From the NCBI GenBank assembly GCA_963782495.1, contig CAWAJU010000015.1, positions 1 through 64,000 of the forward strand: DNA of 64,000 bases, written 5' to 3'. Under the pieces are notes generated by a model. That model was not told the DNA's origin and searched no databases. It was given only the letters and a program-made list of their open reading frames with translations. The number at the start of each line of letters is the position of its first letter. The first letter of the stretch is position 1. Positions 32,005 through 40,654 of this stretch are shown here, one piece after another. This DNA is from DASQBT01 sp963782495 (GTDB taxonomy: Bacteria; Pseudomonadota; Gammaproteobacteria; Burkholderiales; Thiobacillaceae). Position numbers and translations under genes: made by a program.

Positions 32005-32964
32005 ATGAGCCCGAACAATACGTCCCCCGCGGAAACCTGGCCCGCCCTGCCGCTTGAGGCCTGGGCCGAGACCTATGCGACTCTGCACATGTGGACGCAG
32101 ATCGTCGGCAAGATTCGGCTGGCGCTGAGTCCCTGGCTCAATCACTCCTGGCACGTCACGCTGTATGTGACCGCGCGGGGCCTCACCACTTCCCCAATCC
32201 CGTATGACAACCGGACTTTCCAGATCGATTTCGACTTCATCGCGCATCGACTGACGCTACAGGCCAGTGATGGCGGTGCTGCCGGTTTTCCGCTGCGGGC
32301 GGAATCGGTGGCTGCGTTCTACACCCGATTGATGGCGGATCTGGACGGACTTGGGCTGCACGTGAGCATGCGGGCGAAGCCCTGCGAAGTCGTCGATCCC
32401 CTGCCCTTCGCGCAGGACGAGACGCACTGCAATTACGATCCGGAGTATGCCGGCCGGTTCTGGCGCATCCTGGTTCAGGCCGACCGGGTGTTCAAGGCAT
32501 TCCGCGCCCGCTTCATTGGCAAGTGCAGTCCGGTGCACTTCTTCTGGGGCGCCCCGGACCTCGCGGTGACGCGGTTTTCCGGACGCCTCGCGCCGCAGCA
32601 CCCCGGCGGCATTCCCAACCTGTCGGACTGGGTGACGCGCGAAGCCTATTCGCACGAGGTCAGCAGTTGCGGGTTCTGGCCGGGAGGCGGGCCGATTGCC
32701 TATCCTGCGTTCTATTCCTATGCCTATCCGGAACCGGCGGGTTTCGCCGAAGCGCAGATCAAGCCGGATGCGGCGTTCTACAGTGCCGATTTTCGCGAAT
32801 TCCTTCTGCCCTATGATGCGGTTCGGCAGTCAGCGTCGCCAGACGACACGCTGCTCGACTACCTGCAGTCGACCTACGAAGCGGCCGCCAATCTGGGCAA
32901 GTGGGACCGCGTCGCGCTCGAGCGCGACGACTCCTGGAACCCGCCCTCATGCGTGCCGGGCTGA
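32005..32964 (+). CDS. DUF5996 family protein
   Basis: A 319-residue cytosolic protein of the DUF5996 family. Typical parts are WPALPLEAWAETYATLHMWT at the N-terminus, the NHSWHVTLYVTARGLTTSPI stretch, and the KCSPVHFFWGAPDLAVTRFSGR segment, with HPGG close behind. Function is unknown; a conserved His/Glu-rich C-terminal part (SHEVSSCGFWPGGG) could bind metal, which I infer only from conserved polar residues. GGAGAG lies 9-10 nt before the ATG. Confidence 0.85.
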   Translation: MSPNNTSPAETWPALPLEAWAETYATLHMWTQIVGKIRLALSPWLNHSWHVTLYVTARGLTTSPIPYDNRTFQIDFDFIAHRLTLQASDGGAAGFPLRAESVAAFYTRLMADLDGLGLHVSMRAKPCEVVDPLPFAQDETHCNYDPEYAGRFWRILVQADRVFKAFRARFIGKCSPVHFFWGAPDLAVTRFSGRLAPQHPGGIPNLSDWVTREAYSHEVSSCGFWPGGGPIAYPAFYSYAYPEPAGFAEAQIKPDAAFYSADFREFLLPYDAVRQSASPDDTLLDYLQSTYEAAANLGKWDRVALERDDSWNPPSCVPG

Positions 32965-32992
32965 TCGTCTCCTCGTCTCTTGATCCCCTGCT

Positions 32993-33265
32993 TCAGTATT
33001 GCGCGAAGGCGTCGTCCGGGTAGCAGTACAACCATCGCTCGCCGGGTTCCGCCGAAGCGATCACCGGATGGCCGCTCGCCTGCGCGTGCCGGGTGGCGTG
33101 GCGGTTGGGCGAACTGTCGCAGCACAGCGTGGCGCCGCAGGTCTGGCAGGTGCGCAGGTGGACCCAGCGATCGCCGGTCTTGATGCACTCCTCGCACTCG
33201 TGGCGCTTTTCGTGTTTGACGGTCTCGATGGCGTCGAGATGCGCGCAGGATGGTTTGGCTGTCAT
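32993..33265 (-). CDS. UBP-type zinc finger protein
   Basis: A 90-residue protein made almost wholly of one UBP-type (ubiquitin-hydrolase-like) zinc finger. Zinc ligands are seen as the Cys/His set in PSCAHL, HECEECIKTGDRWVHLRTC (CxxC), CGATLCC and the RHATRHAQASGHP histidines. Bacterial members have no ubiquitin partner and their role is unknown. The gene directly follows the thioredoxin-reductase-like gene (10 nt gap), a pairing seen in other bacteria, so they may act together. Confidence 0.87.
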   Translation of the reverse strand: MTAKPSCAHLDAIETVKHEKRHECEECIKTGDRWVHLRTCQTCGATLCCDSSPNRHATRHAQASGHPVIASAEPGERWLYCYPDDAFAQY

Positions 33266-33275
33266 GGTTTGGCCT

Positions 33276-34958
33276 TCACTGGTGGAGAACCTGGTGTATG
33301 AAGGAGACTGAAATCGAGCCCTCGCCGACCGCGGACGCGACGCGCTTGATGTTGCCCGCGCGCACGTCGCCGACCGCGAACACGCCGGGCAGGCTGGTTT
33401 CGAGCAGATAGGGGGCGCGGCCGGGCGGCCAATGCGCATCGGCCAATTCTTCCTGGGTCAGGTCGGGCCCGGTCTTGATGAATCCCTTGGCATCGCGCAC
33501 CACGCAACCGTCCAGCCAGCCGGTGTTGGGGATGGCGCCGGTCATGAGAAAGACATGGCGGATCGCGTGAGTCTCGCTGTCACCAGTCTGCCTGTCCTGC
33601 CAGCGCACGCGCTCGAGATGGTCGCTGCCTTCAAGCGCAACGATCTCGGTGTGGGTGTGAAGGACGATCGCGGGATTGTCTTCGATGCGCCGGACAAGGT
33701 AACGCGACATGCTCTCGGCCAGACCGCCGGAACGGACAAGCACGTGGACGCGCCCGGCCGTCTGGGCGAGGAAGACCGCGGCCTGGCCGGCCGAGTTGCC
33801 GCCGCCCACCACGATCACTTCTTCGCCGACACACAACTGCGCTTCCATGAAGGTCGCGCCGTAATACACGCCCACACCCTCGAACTGTGCCAGCTTGTCG
33901 AGCGGCGGCTTCCGGTACTCGGCGCCGGTTGCGATGATGACGGTGCGCGCCGGCACCGGCGCCGCCGCGCCGATCTCGACCGCGTAGGGCTTGTGGGCGC
34001 ATGCGAGCCCGGTGGCGCTTTGTGCAATGAGCAGCTTGGCGCCGAACTTCTGCGACTGCGTATAGGCGCGCCCCGCGAGTGCCTGCCCCGATATGCCGGT
34101 TGGGAAGCCGAGGTAGTTTTCGATCTTGGAACTCGCACCTGCCTGCCCGCCCGGCGCGCTGGCCTCGATCACCAGGACGTCCAGGCCTTCCGACGCCGCG
34201 TACACGGCCGCTGCCAGCCCTGCGGGTCCGGCGCCGACGATGACCACGTCGCGCATCCGGGCCGGGTCGATCGCGGCATTGAAGCCCAGGCAATCGGCGA
34301 TCTGCCGGTTGGTCGGATTGCGCAGCACCACGTCGCCGCGACAGATCAGCACGGGAATGTCGGCAGCGGAGACCTTGAACCGGTCGAGCAAATCCTGTAC
34401 GTCGGCATCGTGGTCCAGATCGACATACGCGTACGGGTGGCCGTTGCGGGTCAGGAATTCCTTGACCCGCAGCGTCCCGGCACAATGGTTGGAGCCGATC
34501 AGCACCACATCGCCGAAGCCGTGCGCGATCAGTTCCACCCGGCGCAGGATGTAGGCGCGCATGATGATCTCGCTCAACTCGGCGTCGGTCTGCACCAGCG
34601 CCAGCAACTGTTCGCGGTCCAGTTCGATCACTTCGCCCGACGCGCCGGCGCGGGCCCAGTTGAGCGCGCGCCGGCCCGAGAGCATCTGGATCTCGCCGCT
34701 GAACTGGCCCGGCCCATGGACCGCGACCAGTGCCTCGCCGGAATCGGAAGGCCGGAGGATCTCGACCTGGCCTTGCGTGACCAGGAAGAAGGGCGTGACG
34801 TCGGAGCCGGCTTCGAACAGCACCTCGCCCGCCTGTATCGCGCGCCTGCGCCCATGCGCCGCGACGCGCGCAATCTGCGCCGGCGTCAGGGTCGGGAACA
34901 ACTGGGCGACGCGCGCGGAGAGGGTGAGCGCGGCGGCCGGTACGGCGGCTTCGTTCAT
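33276..34958 (-). CDS. Thioredoxin-reductase-like flavoprotein with N-terminal cyclic-nucleotide-binding domain
   Basis: A 560-residue fusion. Residues 15-130 form a cNMP-binding beta barrel (GEVLFEAGSDVTPFFLVTQG, then PGQFSGEIQMLSGR with the phosphate-cassette-like part). A glutaredoxin-like linker with VLIGSNHCAGTLRVKEFL follows (about 150-220). The C-terminal 330 residues match thioredoxin reductase: FAD fold DVVIVGAGPAGLAAAVYA, NADPH fold EVIVVGGGNSAGQAAVFLAQ, and the last FAD contact GVFAVGDVRAGNIKRVA. The redox CxxC of thioredoxin reductase, expected in the NADPH domain near GVGVYYGATFME, is missing (Tyr-Gly-Ala-Thr there). It therefore cannot work as a normal thioredoxin reductase. Confidence 0.87.
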   Translation of the reverse strand: MNEAAVPAAALTLSARVAQLFPTLTPAQIARVAAHGRRRAIQAGEVLFEAGSDVTPFFLVTQGQVEILRPSDSGEALVAVHGPGQFSGEIQMLSGRRALNWARAGASGEVIELDREQLLALVQTDAELSEIIMRAYILRRVELIAHGFGDVVLIGSNHCAGTLRVKEFLTRNGHPYAYVDLDHDADVQDLLDRFKVSAADIPVLICRGDVVLRNPTNRQIADCLGFNAAIDPARMRDVVIVGAGPAGLAAAVYAASEGLDVLVIEASAPGGQAGASSKIENYLGFPTGISGQALAGRAYTQSQKFGAKLLIAQSATGLACAHKPYAVEIGAAAPVPARTVIIATGAEYRKPPLDKLAQFEGVGVYYGATFMEAQLCVGEEVIVVGGGNSAGQAAVFLAQTAGRVHVLVRSGGLAESMSRYLVRRIEDNPAIVLHTHTEIVALEGSDHLERVRWQDRQTGDSETHAIRHVFLMTGAIPNTGWLDGCVVRDAKGFIKTGPDLTQEELADAHWPPGRAPYLLETSLPGVFAVGDVRAGNIKRVASAVGEGSISVSFIHQVLHQ

Positions 34959-34974
34959 GGCGGTGTGTGCATCG

Positions 34975-35505
34975 TCAGTATGCCTTGTGCGGGTTCAAGT
35001 CAGACTCAATGCGGGCCATGGGCTGCGGATGAAACGACCTGACGGCAACGATGCCGAGCGTGGCAAACGCGAACAGCACGGCGATCTGTGCGATGACGAA
35101 GGGCGGGTCGGACTGGGTCGGCGCCAGCGCGTTGAGGAAGGACACTTTCTGGAATGCCTGCACGACCGCGACGAAGACGTTGAAATAGAGCGCCAGCGCC
35201 GCGCTGCTGACATAGATCCAGCGCCATGATCCCGCGAGGTGATAGCCATAAAGCGCGATGAGCGCAAGCGCCAGCACCACCAGCGACAGAATGCCGACGA
35301 TATGCGACGGCAACAGGTGATCGCGCGGAAAGAAGAACCCGGTCACGCTGGTCAGAACCGTGGTGACCAGAAACAGCGCGGTCCAGCCTTCGAGCCGTTT
35401 GGAGCTGAACATGCCGAACAGCACGACGAACCCGGCGAGGATCCCGATCAGGCTTAGAGCAACATGCACCAGGGTAAACGTGGATATGGACATGCCGAAT
35501 ATCAT
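34975..35505 (-). CDS. Five-helix membrane protein of unknown function
   Basis: A 176-residue inner-membrane protein with five predicted helices (about residues 8-30, 40-58, 66-86, 92-112, 135-155), a short cytosolic tail and no domain I know. It starts 4 nt inside the end of the adjacent hydrolase gene (35502-36533), so the two are co-transcribed. Its stop lies 17 nt before the thioredoxin-reductase-like gene, so all four genes down to the zinc finger probably form one unit. Confidence 0.7.
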   Translation of the reverse strand: MIFGMSISTFTLVHVALSLIGILAGFVVLFGMFSSKRLEGWTALFLVTTVLTSVTGFFFPRDHLLPSHIVGILSLVVLALALIALYGYHLAGSWRWIYVSSAALALYFNVFVAVVQAFQKVSFLNALAPTQSDPPFVIAQIAVLFAFATLGIVAVRSFHPQPMARIESDLNPHKAY

Positions 35506-36533
35506 GACTTGCCTCCTATTGCAGATTCATTGGACGTGGCCGGGGACAGATGACGGCTTGGCGACGCGTCGAGAAATGCCATGAGTTGGGGGATGACCTC
35601 GTCTCGCGCTTCCTCCATCAACCAGTGCCCGGAACCCTTGATGACCTCTCCCCGAACATGGGTTGCGACCAGGCGCGCCTGGTCGATCAGGAATGTTCCC
35701 GACGCCTTCTCGCCGGTCAGGACGAGCATGGGCATCGTCAGCTTGGTGTTGGAAAACTGCTCAAAGTCCTTCGCATCCTGAGGAAAGGCTTTGAAATACT
35801 CGAAGCCGGCGCGCATGCCGCCGGGCTTCGCGTAGGCTTTGGCATAGAGTCGGCGATCGGCCTCCGGCACTGAATGTTTCGGATCGGCGGCGAAATCATT
35901 CCAGAAGTGTTCGAAGTAGATCCGCTCGCGGCCCTTGACCAGCGCCAGCGGGACCTTGCCGTAAAAATGGAAATGCCACAGGTCGCGCATCAGCCAGACG
36001 CTTTTCCAGTCGCCCACACCGGGCAGAAAGGCATCCATCAGCACCACGCGCTCGGTCGCCTGCGGGAACTGGGCGGCATAGGCATAGGCCACCATTAGGC
36101 CGATGTCGTGGCCGACGATGGCGACCCGGTCAAACCCCAAGGCCGTGGTCAAATCGTGGATGTCCACGGCCATGTTCTTCTTGTCGTAGCCGCTCTCCGG
36201 CTTGCCCGACCCGCCTGCGCCTCGAAGATCCGGAACGATGACGGTGTGGTGCATGGCCAGCAACGGCATGATCGGGCGCCACATGTGGCCGGTCTCGGCA
36301 AAGCCATGCAGCAGGACGACCGGACTGCCCTTGCCGCCGATCAGGTAATGCAGCCTGACGCCATTGACCGCCATGTCGTGCTCGGAGAAGCCGGGCAGCG
36401 GCTTTACCAAGGCCGCGCCGGCGGTCCCCGCCTCTGCACATGCGACGTCTGCACCGGCGACCCCGAGTATCGAGGTTAACAAGATGAGCACGACCCATAC
36501 CCGCGAGAGCCCCCATATGCCGGTCGAATTCAT
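35502..36533 (-). CDS. Exported alpha/beta hydrolase, epoxide-hydrolase-like
   Basis: A 343-residue alpha/beta hydrolase. The start at ATG 36533 is supported by GGAGG 8 nt upstream and by a signal peptide (residues 1-33, hydrophobic VVLILLTSILGVAGA). Catalytic elements: oxyanion loop VVLLHGFAETGHMW, nucleophile elbow VGHDIGLMV (Asp nucleophile, as in epoxide hydrolases and dehalogenases) and C-terminal His in GSGHWLMEEA. The cap region carries the paired Tyr typical of epoxide hydrolases, but I did not confirm both. Substrate unknown. The 3' end overlaps the next gene by 4 nt. Confidence 0.85.
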   Translation of the reverse strand: MNSTGIWGLSRVWVVLILLTSILGVAGADVACAEAGTAGAALVKPLPGFSEHDMAVNGVRLHYLIGGKGSPVVLLHGFAETGHMWRPIMPLLAMHHTVIVPDLRGAGGSGKPESGYDKKNMAVDIHDLTTALGFDRVAIVGHDIGLMVAYAYAAQFPQATERVVLMDAFLPGVGDWKSVWLMRDLWHFHFYGKVPLALVKGRERIYFEHFWNDFAADPKHSVPEADRRLYAKAYAKPGGMRAGFEYFKAFPQDAKDFEQFSNTKLTMPMLVLTGEKASGTFLIDQARLVATHVRGEVIKGSGHWLMEEARDEVIPQLMAFLDASPSRHLSPATSNESAIGGKS

Positions 36534-36577
36534 GACGAGAACCTCCGACGATTTCACAGTCACGATGACACCCGACG

Positions 36578-37399
36578 CTAGGCCACGATGAAGGCCAGCA
36601 GGTCGTTGTTGATCTGGTCCTTGAGGGTCGTGCACATGCCGTGTGGGGCGCCCTTGTAGATCTTCAGCGTCGCATTCCTGACGAGCTTGGCCGAGAGCAG
36701 CGCCGAATCGGCGATCGGCACGATCTGATCGTCATCGCCGTGCATGATCAGGGTGGGCACGTCAAATTTCTTCAGATCCTCGGTGAGATCGGTCTCGGAA
36801 AACGCCTTGATGCAGAAATACGAAGCCGGAAAGCCGGCCATCATGCCCTGGCGCCAAAAGGACTTGCGTACCCCTTCGGATGTCTTTGCGCCTGGCCTGT
36901 TGTAGCCGTAGAACGGCATGCTCAGGTCTTTCCAGAACTGCGAGCGGTCTGCGGCCACGCTGGCGCGGATGCCGTCGAACGCTTCCATCGGCGTGCCGCC
37001 GGGATTGGCCGGCGTCTTCAGCATCAGGGGCGGCACCGCGCCGATCAACACCGCCTTGGCCACCCGCTTGGTGCCATAGCGCCCGATGTAGCGTGCGACC
37101 TCGCCGCCACCCGTGGAGTGGCCGACATGAATCGCGTTCTTCAGATCGAGCGCCTGCACCAGCGCGGCAAGATCATCGGCATAGGTGTCCATATCGTTGC
37201 CGTGCCAGGGCTGGCTGGAACGTCCATGGCCGCGGCGGTCATGCGCGATGCAGCGATAGCCGTGCGCGGCAAGGAAGAACATCTGGTCCTCGAACGCATC
37301 TGCCGACAACGGCCAGCCATGACTGAAGACCACGGGCTGGCCCGTGCCCCAGTCGTTGTAATGAATCTGCGTGCGGTCTTCGGTCGTGATCGTGTTCAT
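36578..37399 (-). CDS. Alpha/beta hydrolase, non-heme chloroperoxidase/arylesterase-like
   Basis: A 273-residue cytosolic hydrolase, the standard length for this family. Catalytic triad: Ser in VGHSTGGGEV, Asp in MHGDDDQIVP and His in KGAPHGM. The oxyanion loop is SHGWPLSADAF. Members hydrolyse small esters and, with peroxide and halide, show perhydrolase activity. It lies 44 bp upstream of the exported hydrolase gene on the same strand and is probably co-transcribed with it. Confidence 0.88.
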   Translation of the reverse strand: MNTITTEDRTQIHYNDWGTGQPVVFSHGWPLSADAFEDQMFFLAAHGYRCIAHDRRGHGRSSQPWHGNDMDTYADDLAALVQALDLKNAIHVGHSTGGGEVARYIGRYGTKRVAKAVLIGAVPPLMLKTPANPGGTPMEAFDGIRASVAADRSQFWKDLSMPFYGYNRPGAKTSEGVRKSFWRQGMMAGFPASYFCIKAFSETDLTEDLKKFDVPTLIMHGDDDQIVPIADSALLSAKLVRNATLKIYKGAPHGMCTTLKDQINNDLLAFIVA

Positions 37400-37581
37400 G
37401 GCGCGATGTCCTTTGCCTGGGTTGAAATGGGTGTGGTGAATGACGCCTGGAATCGGCAGGCAAGGCGCCGCAGCGATTGCCGGAGGGACAGGCGGCCGGC
37501 GACGAAGTCCGTTGTGGCCCTTTCCCCGTCAAAGCGAGAATCGCCCTGACGGGTTCGCCGGGGAAACGGCGCGGCGCCGAT

Positions 37582-38112
37582 TCAGCGGCCCGGGGCGTCG
37601 CCCGTCCTGCTTGCTTCGAACAGAAACCAGACGCGCCGCTCCGCCTCGTCGATCCAGATTTCGAGCAGGCTGGCGCAGGCGACGTCGTTATGCTCCTCGC
37701 AGATGCCGTGGGTTTCGCGCATGTAGGCCACCAATTGCAGATTGTCCTCGCGCAACTCGGCGAGCATGTCGAGCGGCGTCACATAGTCGGCATTGTTGTC
37801 TGCCAGCCGCTGCTGTCGTGAAATGTCGCTCACGGAACGCAGCGTCGTGGCACCGACCTTTCTGACCCGCTCGGCGATCGCGTCGGTCGTCGCATAGATC
37901 TGGTCAGCCTGTTCATCGAGCAGCAGGTGATAGTCGCGGAAGTGCGGCCCCGACATGTGCCAGTGGAAGTTCTTGGTCTTGAAGTACAAGGTATAGGTGT
38001 CTGCCAGCAGGGCATTGAGCGCCCCGGCAATATCCTTTACCGCATCGACCCCGAGGTCGGCTGGGGTTTTAAGCGGCGCAATCCTGCGCATCTTTGCATT
38101 TCTCTCGTTCAT
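37582..38112 (-). CDS. dps: Dps family ferritin-like protein
   Basis: A 176-residue DNA-protection/mini-ferritin subunit that oxidises iron with peroxide inside a dodecamer. The intersubunit ferroxidase ligands are seen in KNFHWHMSGPHF and HLLLDEQADQIY (His, Asp, Glu). The C-terminal helix with ESLLEIWIDEAERRVWF-like sequence completes the four-helix bundle. The basic N-terminus (MNERNAKMRR) could bind DNA. It is a single gene, with AraC divergent from it. Confidence 0.92.
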   Translation of the reverse strand: MNERNAKMRRIAPLKTPADLGVDAVKDIAGALNALLADTYTLYFKTKNFHWHMSGPHFRDYHLLLDEQADQIYATTDAIAERVRKVGATTLRSVSDISRQQRLADNNADYVTPLDMLAELREDNLQLVAYMRETHGICEEHNDVACASLLEIWIDEAERRVWFLFEASRTGDAPGR

Positions 38113-38454
38113 CTTCAGGTCTCCTTGATATTCCCTCGATCATGCAAGGGGTTTAGATAGCGCGCCGGATGCAGATAAGCGGGCACGCCGTGCAAGCGTG
38201 TGTTCGATCATCCGCGCGTCGAGTGTTGAAAGGGGTTTACACAGCCCGAAATCGCCTTGCCGTCCGGGAGCTTGATGATGGCACCTGGGCGTTTTCAGGT
38301 ATTTCACAAATCAAGCGCGAATTGCATGAAACGGCCACTTATGTGTCCAGCATTGACTATGATTTCTTCTGGGAGCTGGAATTTTTACCGTGCCCATGAC
38401 GAGCGTAAGGTCAAGAAAATGGAGCCGATGGGCCCGGGGGCAAGGAGGTGTGAA
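38113..38454. other. Divergent intergenic region between dps and the AraC regulator
   Basis: A 342-bp gap holding the dps promoter and the AraC gene promoter. A frame continues upstream of the AraC start to 38257, but it has no family match and poor composition. I see no clear OxyR-type site. Confidence 0.45.
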
Positions 38455-39369
38455 ATGCGCGAACAGAGCGCCCGCCGGAATCCGCTTGCAGATGCCTTTG
38501 GCTTGCCCGATGCGCCAATGCTGGTCACCCGGACGCTGCAGAAGTCCACCATGACCGTCACAGAGCTCAGGTGCGACCAGCCCAACTTCGGACTGACGAA
38601 GCCCATTCCGTCCGAGGATGCCTATCTGATCGGCCTGCAACTGCGCGCATGTCCCGATCACGACCTCTGGTTCGACGGCCGGCATGTCCGGCCGCAGCAT
38701 TATGCGGAAGGGGTGACCACGATTTACGATCTCAGGCGCGACCCGCTCGCGGACATCAGAGATCCCTTCCATGCCCTGGTACTGCATCTGCCGCTCAAGG
38801 CGCTGGGCCACGTTGCGGATGAGGCCAACGCGCCGCACATTGACGAACTTCGCTATGGGCCGGGCATTGGCATGGACGATCCCATCGTGCAGCAGCTGCT
38901 TTCGTCGTTTATTCCGGCCATGACCAAGCCTGAAGAAGTGTGTCCGGTGTACGTCGACTATGTCGCGCTGGCGCTTGCTGCCCATGTCGCCTACGCCTAC
39001 GGCGGCATACAGCTTGCCCAGCGTCCTCCTGTGGGCGGCCTGGCGCCTTGCCAGGAACGGCGCGCGAAGGAATTGCTGAGCGCGAACCTGGATGGTGAGG
39101 TGCCGTTGAATAAACTGGCCGCCGAATGCGGGTTGTCGGTCCATCATTTCGCCCGCGCATTCCGTATATCCACCGGCGTTCCTCCGCATCGATGGCTGCT
39201 GCAGCATCGGGTGGAACGCGCCAAAGACCTGTTGCGCAACTCGACCATGCCGCTCGCCGATGTCGCCGTTGCTTGTGGATTTGCCGACCAGAGTCACTTC
39301 ACCCGCGTATTCGCGGCGAGGGTCGGGGTGAGTCCGGGCGCGTGGCGCCGCATGCTGGAGGAGCCGTAG
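38455..39369 (+). CDS. AraC family transcriptional regulator
   Basis: A 304-residue regulator. ATG 38455 is chosen because AGGAGG lies 8 nt upstream; the longer open frame from 38257 lacks homology. The last 100 residues hold the two AraC helix-turn-helix motifs (LNKLAAECGLSVHHFARAF, then PLADVAVACGFADQSHFTRVF), and the family ending VGVSPGAWRR is present. The N-terminal 190 residues are a ligand-sensing part without clear cupin motifs. The target is unknown; the divergent dps and the downstream globin are candidates, but the globin has its own sigma-54 promoter. Confidence 0.9.
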   Translation: MREQSARRNPLADAFGLPDAPMLVTRTLQKSTMTVTELRCDQPNFGLTKPIPSEDAYLIGLQLRACPDHDLWFDGRHVRPQHYAEGVTTIYDLRRDPLADIRDPFHALVLHLPLKALGHVADEANAPHIDELRYGPGIGMDDPIVQQLLSSFIPAMTKPEEVCPVYVDYVALALAAHVAYAYGGIQLAQRPPVGGLAPCQERRAKELLSANLDGEVPLNKLAAECGLSVHHFARAFRISTGVPPHRWLLQHRVERAKDLLRNSTMPLADVAVACGFADQSHFTRVFAARVGVSPGAWRRMLEEP

Positions 39370-39565
39370 CGGATTGCATCACCCGGGCGGCTTGCCAACG
39401 CGAAGTGCTTACCGCAGTCGTGCAAGCCTCTCCCTTCCGGTGAGCACCAGCAAAGTGCAATCCGACCTTGCCCCGCACTCTTAACGTTCGCGAATATCCT
39501 CCGCAGAACCGCTCCAATGCGGCGACTGCGGACCAAGGCCTCGATTTTGTTGGGTTTGTAAAAGC

Positions 39566-39581
39566 TGGCACAGGCGTTGCT
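39566..39581 (+). promoter_or_regulatory. Sigma-54 promoter of the globin gene
   Basis: TGGCACAGGCGTTGCT matches the -24/-12 consensus TGGCAC-N5-TTGC exactly, with GG and GC 10 nt apart. It lies about 150 bp upstream of the globin ATG and just before the structured leader. Transcription should need RpoN and an enhancer-binding protein such as NtrC. Confidence 0.88.
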
Positions 39582-39592
39582 CTAGATTGGGT

Positions 39593-39691
39593 GAAGGTTG
39601 CAATGGCGTGGCCTTCAGGTATTTCTTCTCCTCAGTAGTTGTTTTGTTGGACAACGGCGTCCTGCCCATCCGGGCTTGGACGCCTTTTTTT
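39593..39691 (+). promoter_or_regulatory. ANTAR-type antitermination leader of the globin gene
   Basis: Two hairpins with hexanucleotide loops and a terminator. P1: 9-bp stem (39593-39601 with 39608-39616) and loop AAUGGC. P2: 4-bp stem GGAC/GUCC (39649-39662) and loop AACGGC. Both loops have A at position 1 and G at position 4, the marks recognised by ANTAR-domain antiterminators. A terminator (GGCGTCC 39656-39662 pairing with GGACGCC 39678-39684, then seven T) shares the P2 3' side, so P2 and terminator exclude each other. Confidence 0.85.
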
Positions 39692-39728
39692 ACCTTGAGA
39701 ATACGTCGCCATCTTAAGGAGATATGCC

Positions 39729-40142
39729 ATGACCCCCGAACAAGTCACCCTCATCCAATCCTCCTGGACCAAGGTCGTGCCCATCGCCGATACCGCAGCA
39801 GAACTGTTCTACGGCAAGCTGTTCGAGATGGATCCGGCAGTGAAGCCCCTGTTCAAGGGCGACATGGCCGAGCAGGGCCGCAAGCTGATGAAGACCATCG
39901 GCGTGGTGGTCAACAGCCTTACGACATTGGAGCAGATCATTCCCACCGTGCAGGACCTGGGCCGCCGCCACACGGGCTACGGCGTGGCGCCCGCGCACTA
40001 CGACTCGGTTGGCGCGGCCCTGCTGTGGACCCTGGAGACAGGCCTGGGCAGCGCGTTTACGCCTGCAGTAAAGGATGCCTGGGCCACAGCCTATGGCACG
40101 CTGGCCGGGGTCATGAAACAAGCCGCCCACGCGCCGGCGTAG
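39729..40142 (+). CDS. Single-domain bacterial globin
   Basis: A 137-residue haem protein, like the globin domain of flavohaemoglobin without the reductase. Helix B/C region ELFYGKLFEMDPAVKPLF carries the distal Tyr position; the proximal His is in LGRRHTGYGVAPAHY near residue 81. Such proteins bind O2 and NO, and the flavohaemoglobin relatives detoxify NO. A ribosome site AAGGAG lies 7 nt before the ATG. The gene is placed between a sigma-54 promoter/ANTAR leader and the similarly controlled nitrate transporter, so it is likely induced during nitrate use and may remove NO or supply O2. Confidence 0.92.
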   Translation: MTPEQVTLIQSSWTKVVPIADTAAELFYGKLFEMDPAVKPLFKGDMAEQGRKLMKTIGVVVNSLTTLEQIIPTVQDLGRRHTGYGVAPAHYDSVGAALLWTLETGLGSAFTPAVKDAWATAYGTLAGVMKQAAHAPA

Positions 40143-40517
40143 CCCTTGCCGCCCGGCGCGTCGACGACGCACGGACCCGCCGCGTTCATGGTGGTGGGCC
40201 CTTGGTCAAATCATCCGCCAACTTGCCTGGGCAAGATTTCTGCTGACACCGCCAGCCACTGTGGAGCTTCCGTCGTATCGCGCGCTCAGGGCGCGCGCGC
40301 AATGAGATCGCTTCATTGCTGAGACCCCCGGTGACGCAAGCCTGTCGCTTCGATCACCGCACAAGCCGCAATCAACACGCCGCACGCATCACCAGCACCA
40401 CATCCGTGCACAACGCTCGCGGATCGCACCACGAGCGTTCATTGATGGCCGCCATTGAGCGCCGCCAAAATCACACCTACCCGCCGGAACGCCCGCATTT
40501 GCCGGGACTGGATAAGC

Positions 40518-40533
40518 TGGCACAGCCGTTGCT
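40518..40533 (+). promoter_or_regulatory. Sigma-54 promoter of the nitrate transporter operon
   Basis: TGGCACAGCCGTTGCT fits the -24/-12 consensus with GG and GC 10 nt apart. It is nearly identical in sequence and position to the globin promoter at 39566. Transcription would start near 40544, directly before the leader. Confidence 0.88.
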
Positions 40534-40547
40534 ATGACTTGGTTGAA

Positions 40548-40641
40548 GGCTGCAATGGCGCGGCCCTCGGCATTACATTCCTCCTTATTTGCTGAAATTG
40601 GACAACGGCGTCCGACCCTGCAGGGTTGGACGCTTTTTTTT
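40548..40641 (+). promoter_or_regulatory. ANTAR-type antitermination leader of the nitrate transporter operon
   Basis: The same two-hexaloop arrangement as at the globin gene. P1: stem GGCUGC/GCGGCC (40548-40565) with loop AAUGGC. P2: stem GGAC/GUCC (40600-40613) with loop AACGGC. A strong terminator follows: GCGTCC (40608-40613), an inner ACCC/GGGT stem, GGACGC (40628-40633) and eight T (40634-40641). P2 and terminator share bases 40608-40613. This should terminate transcription unless an ANTAR protein stabilises P1/P2 under inducing (nitrate) conditions. Confidence 0.88.
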
Positions 40642-40654
40642 GGAGCGCAGAAGC

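Noticed and set aside
38257..38454. An N-terminal extension of the AraC regulator starting at 38257
   Set aside because: Composition is poor, no family match, and AGGAGG marks ATG 38455.
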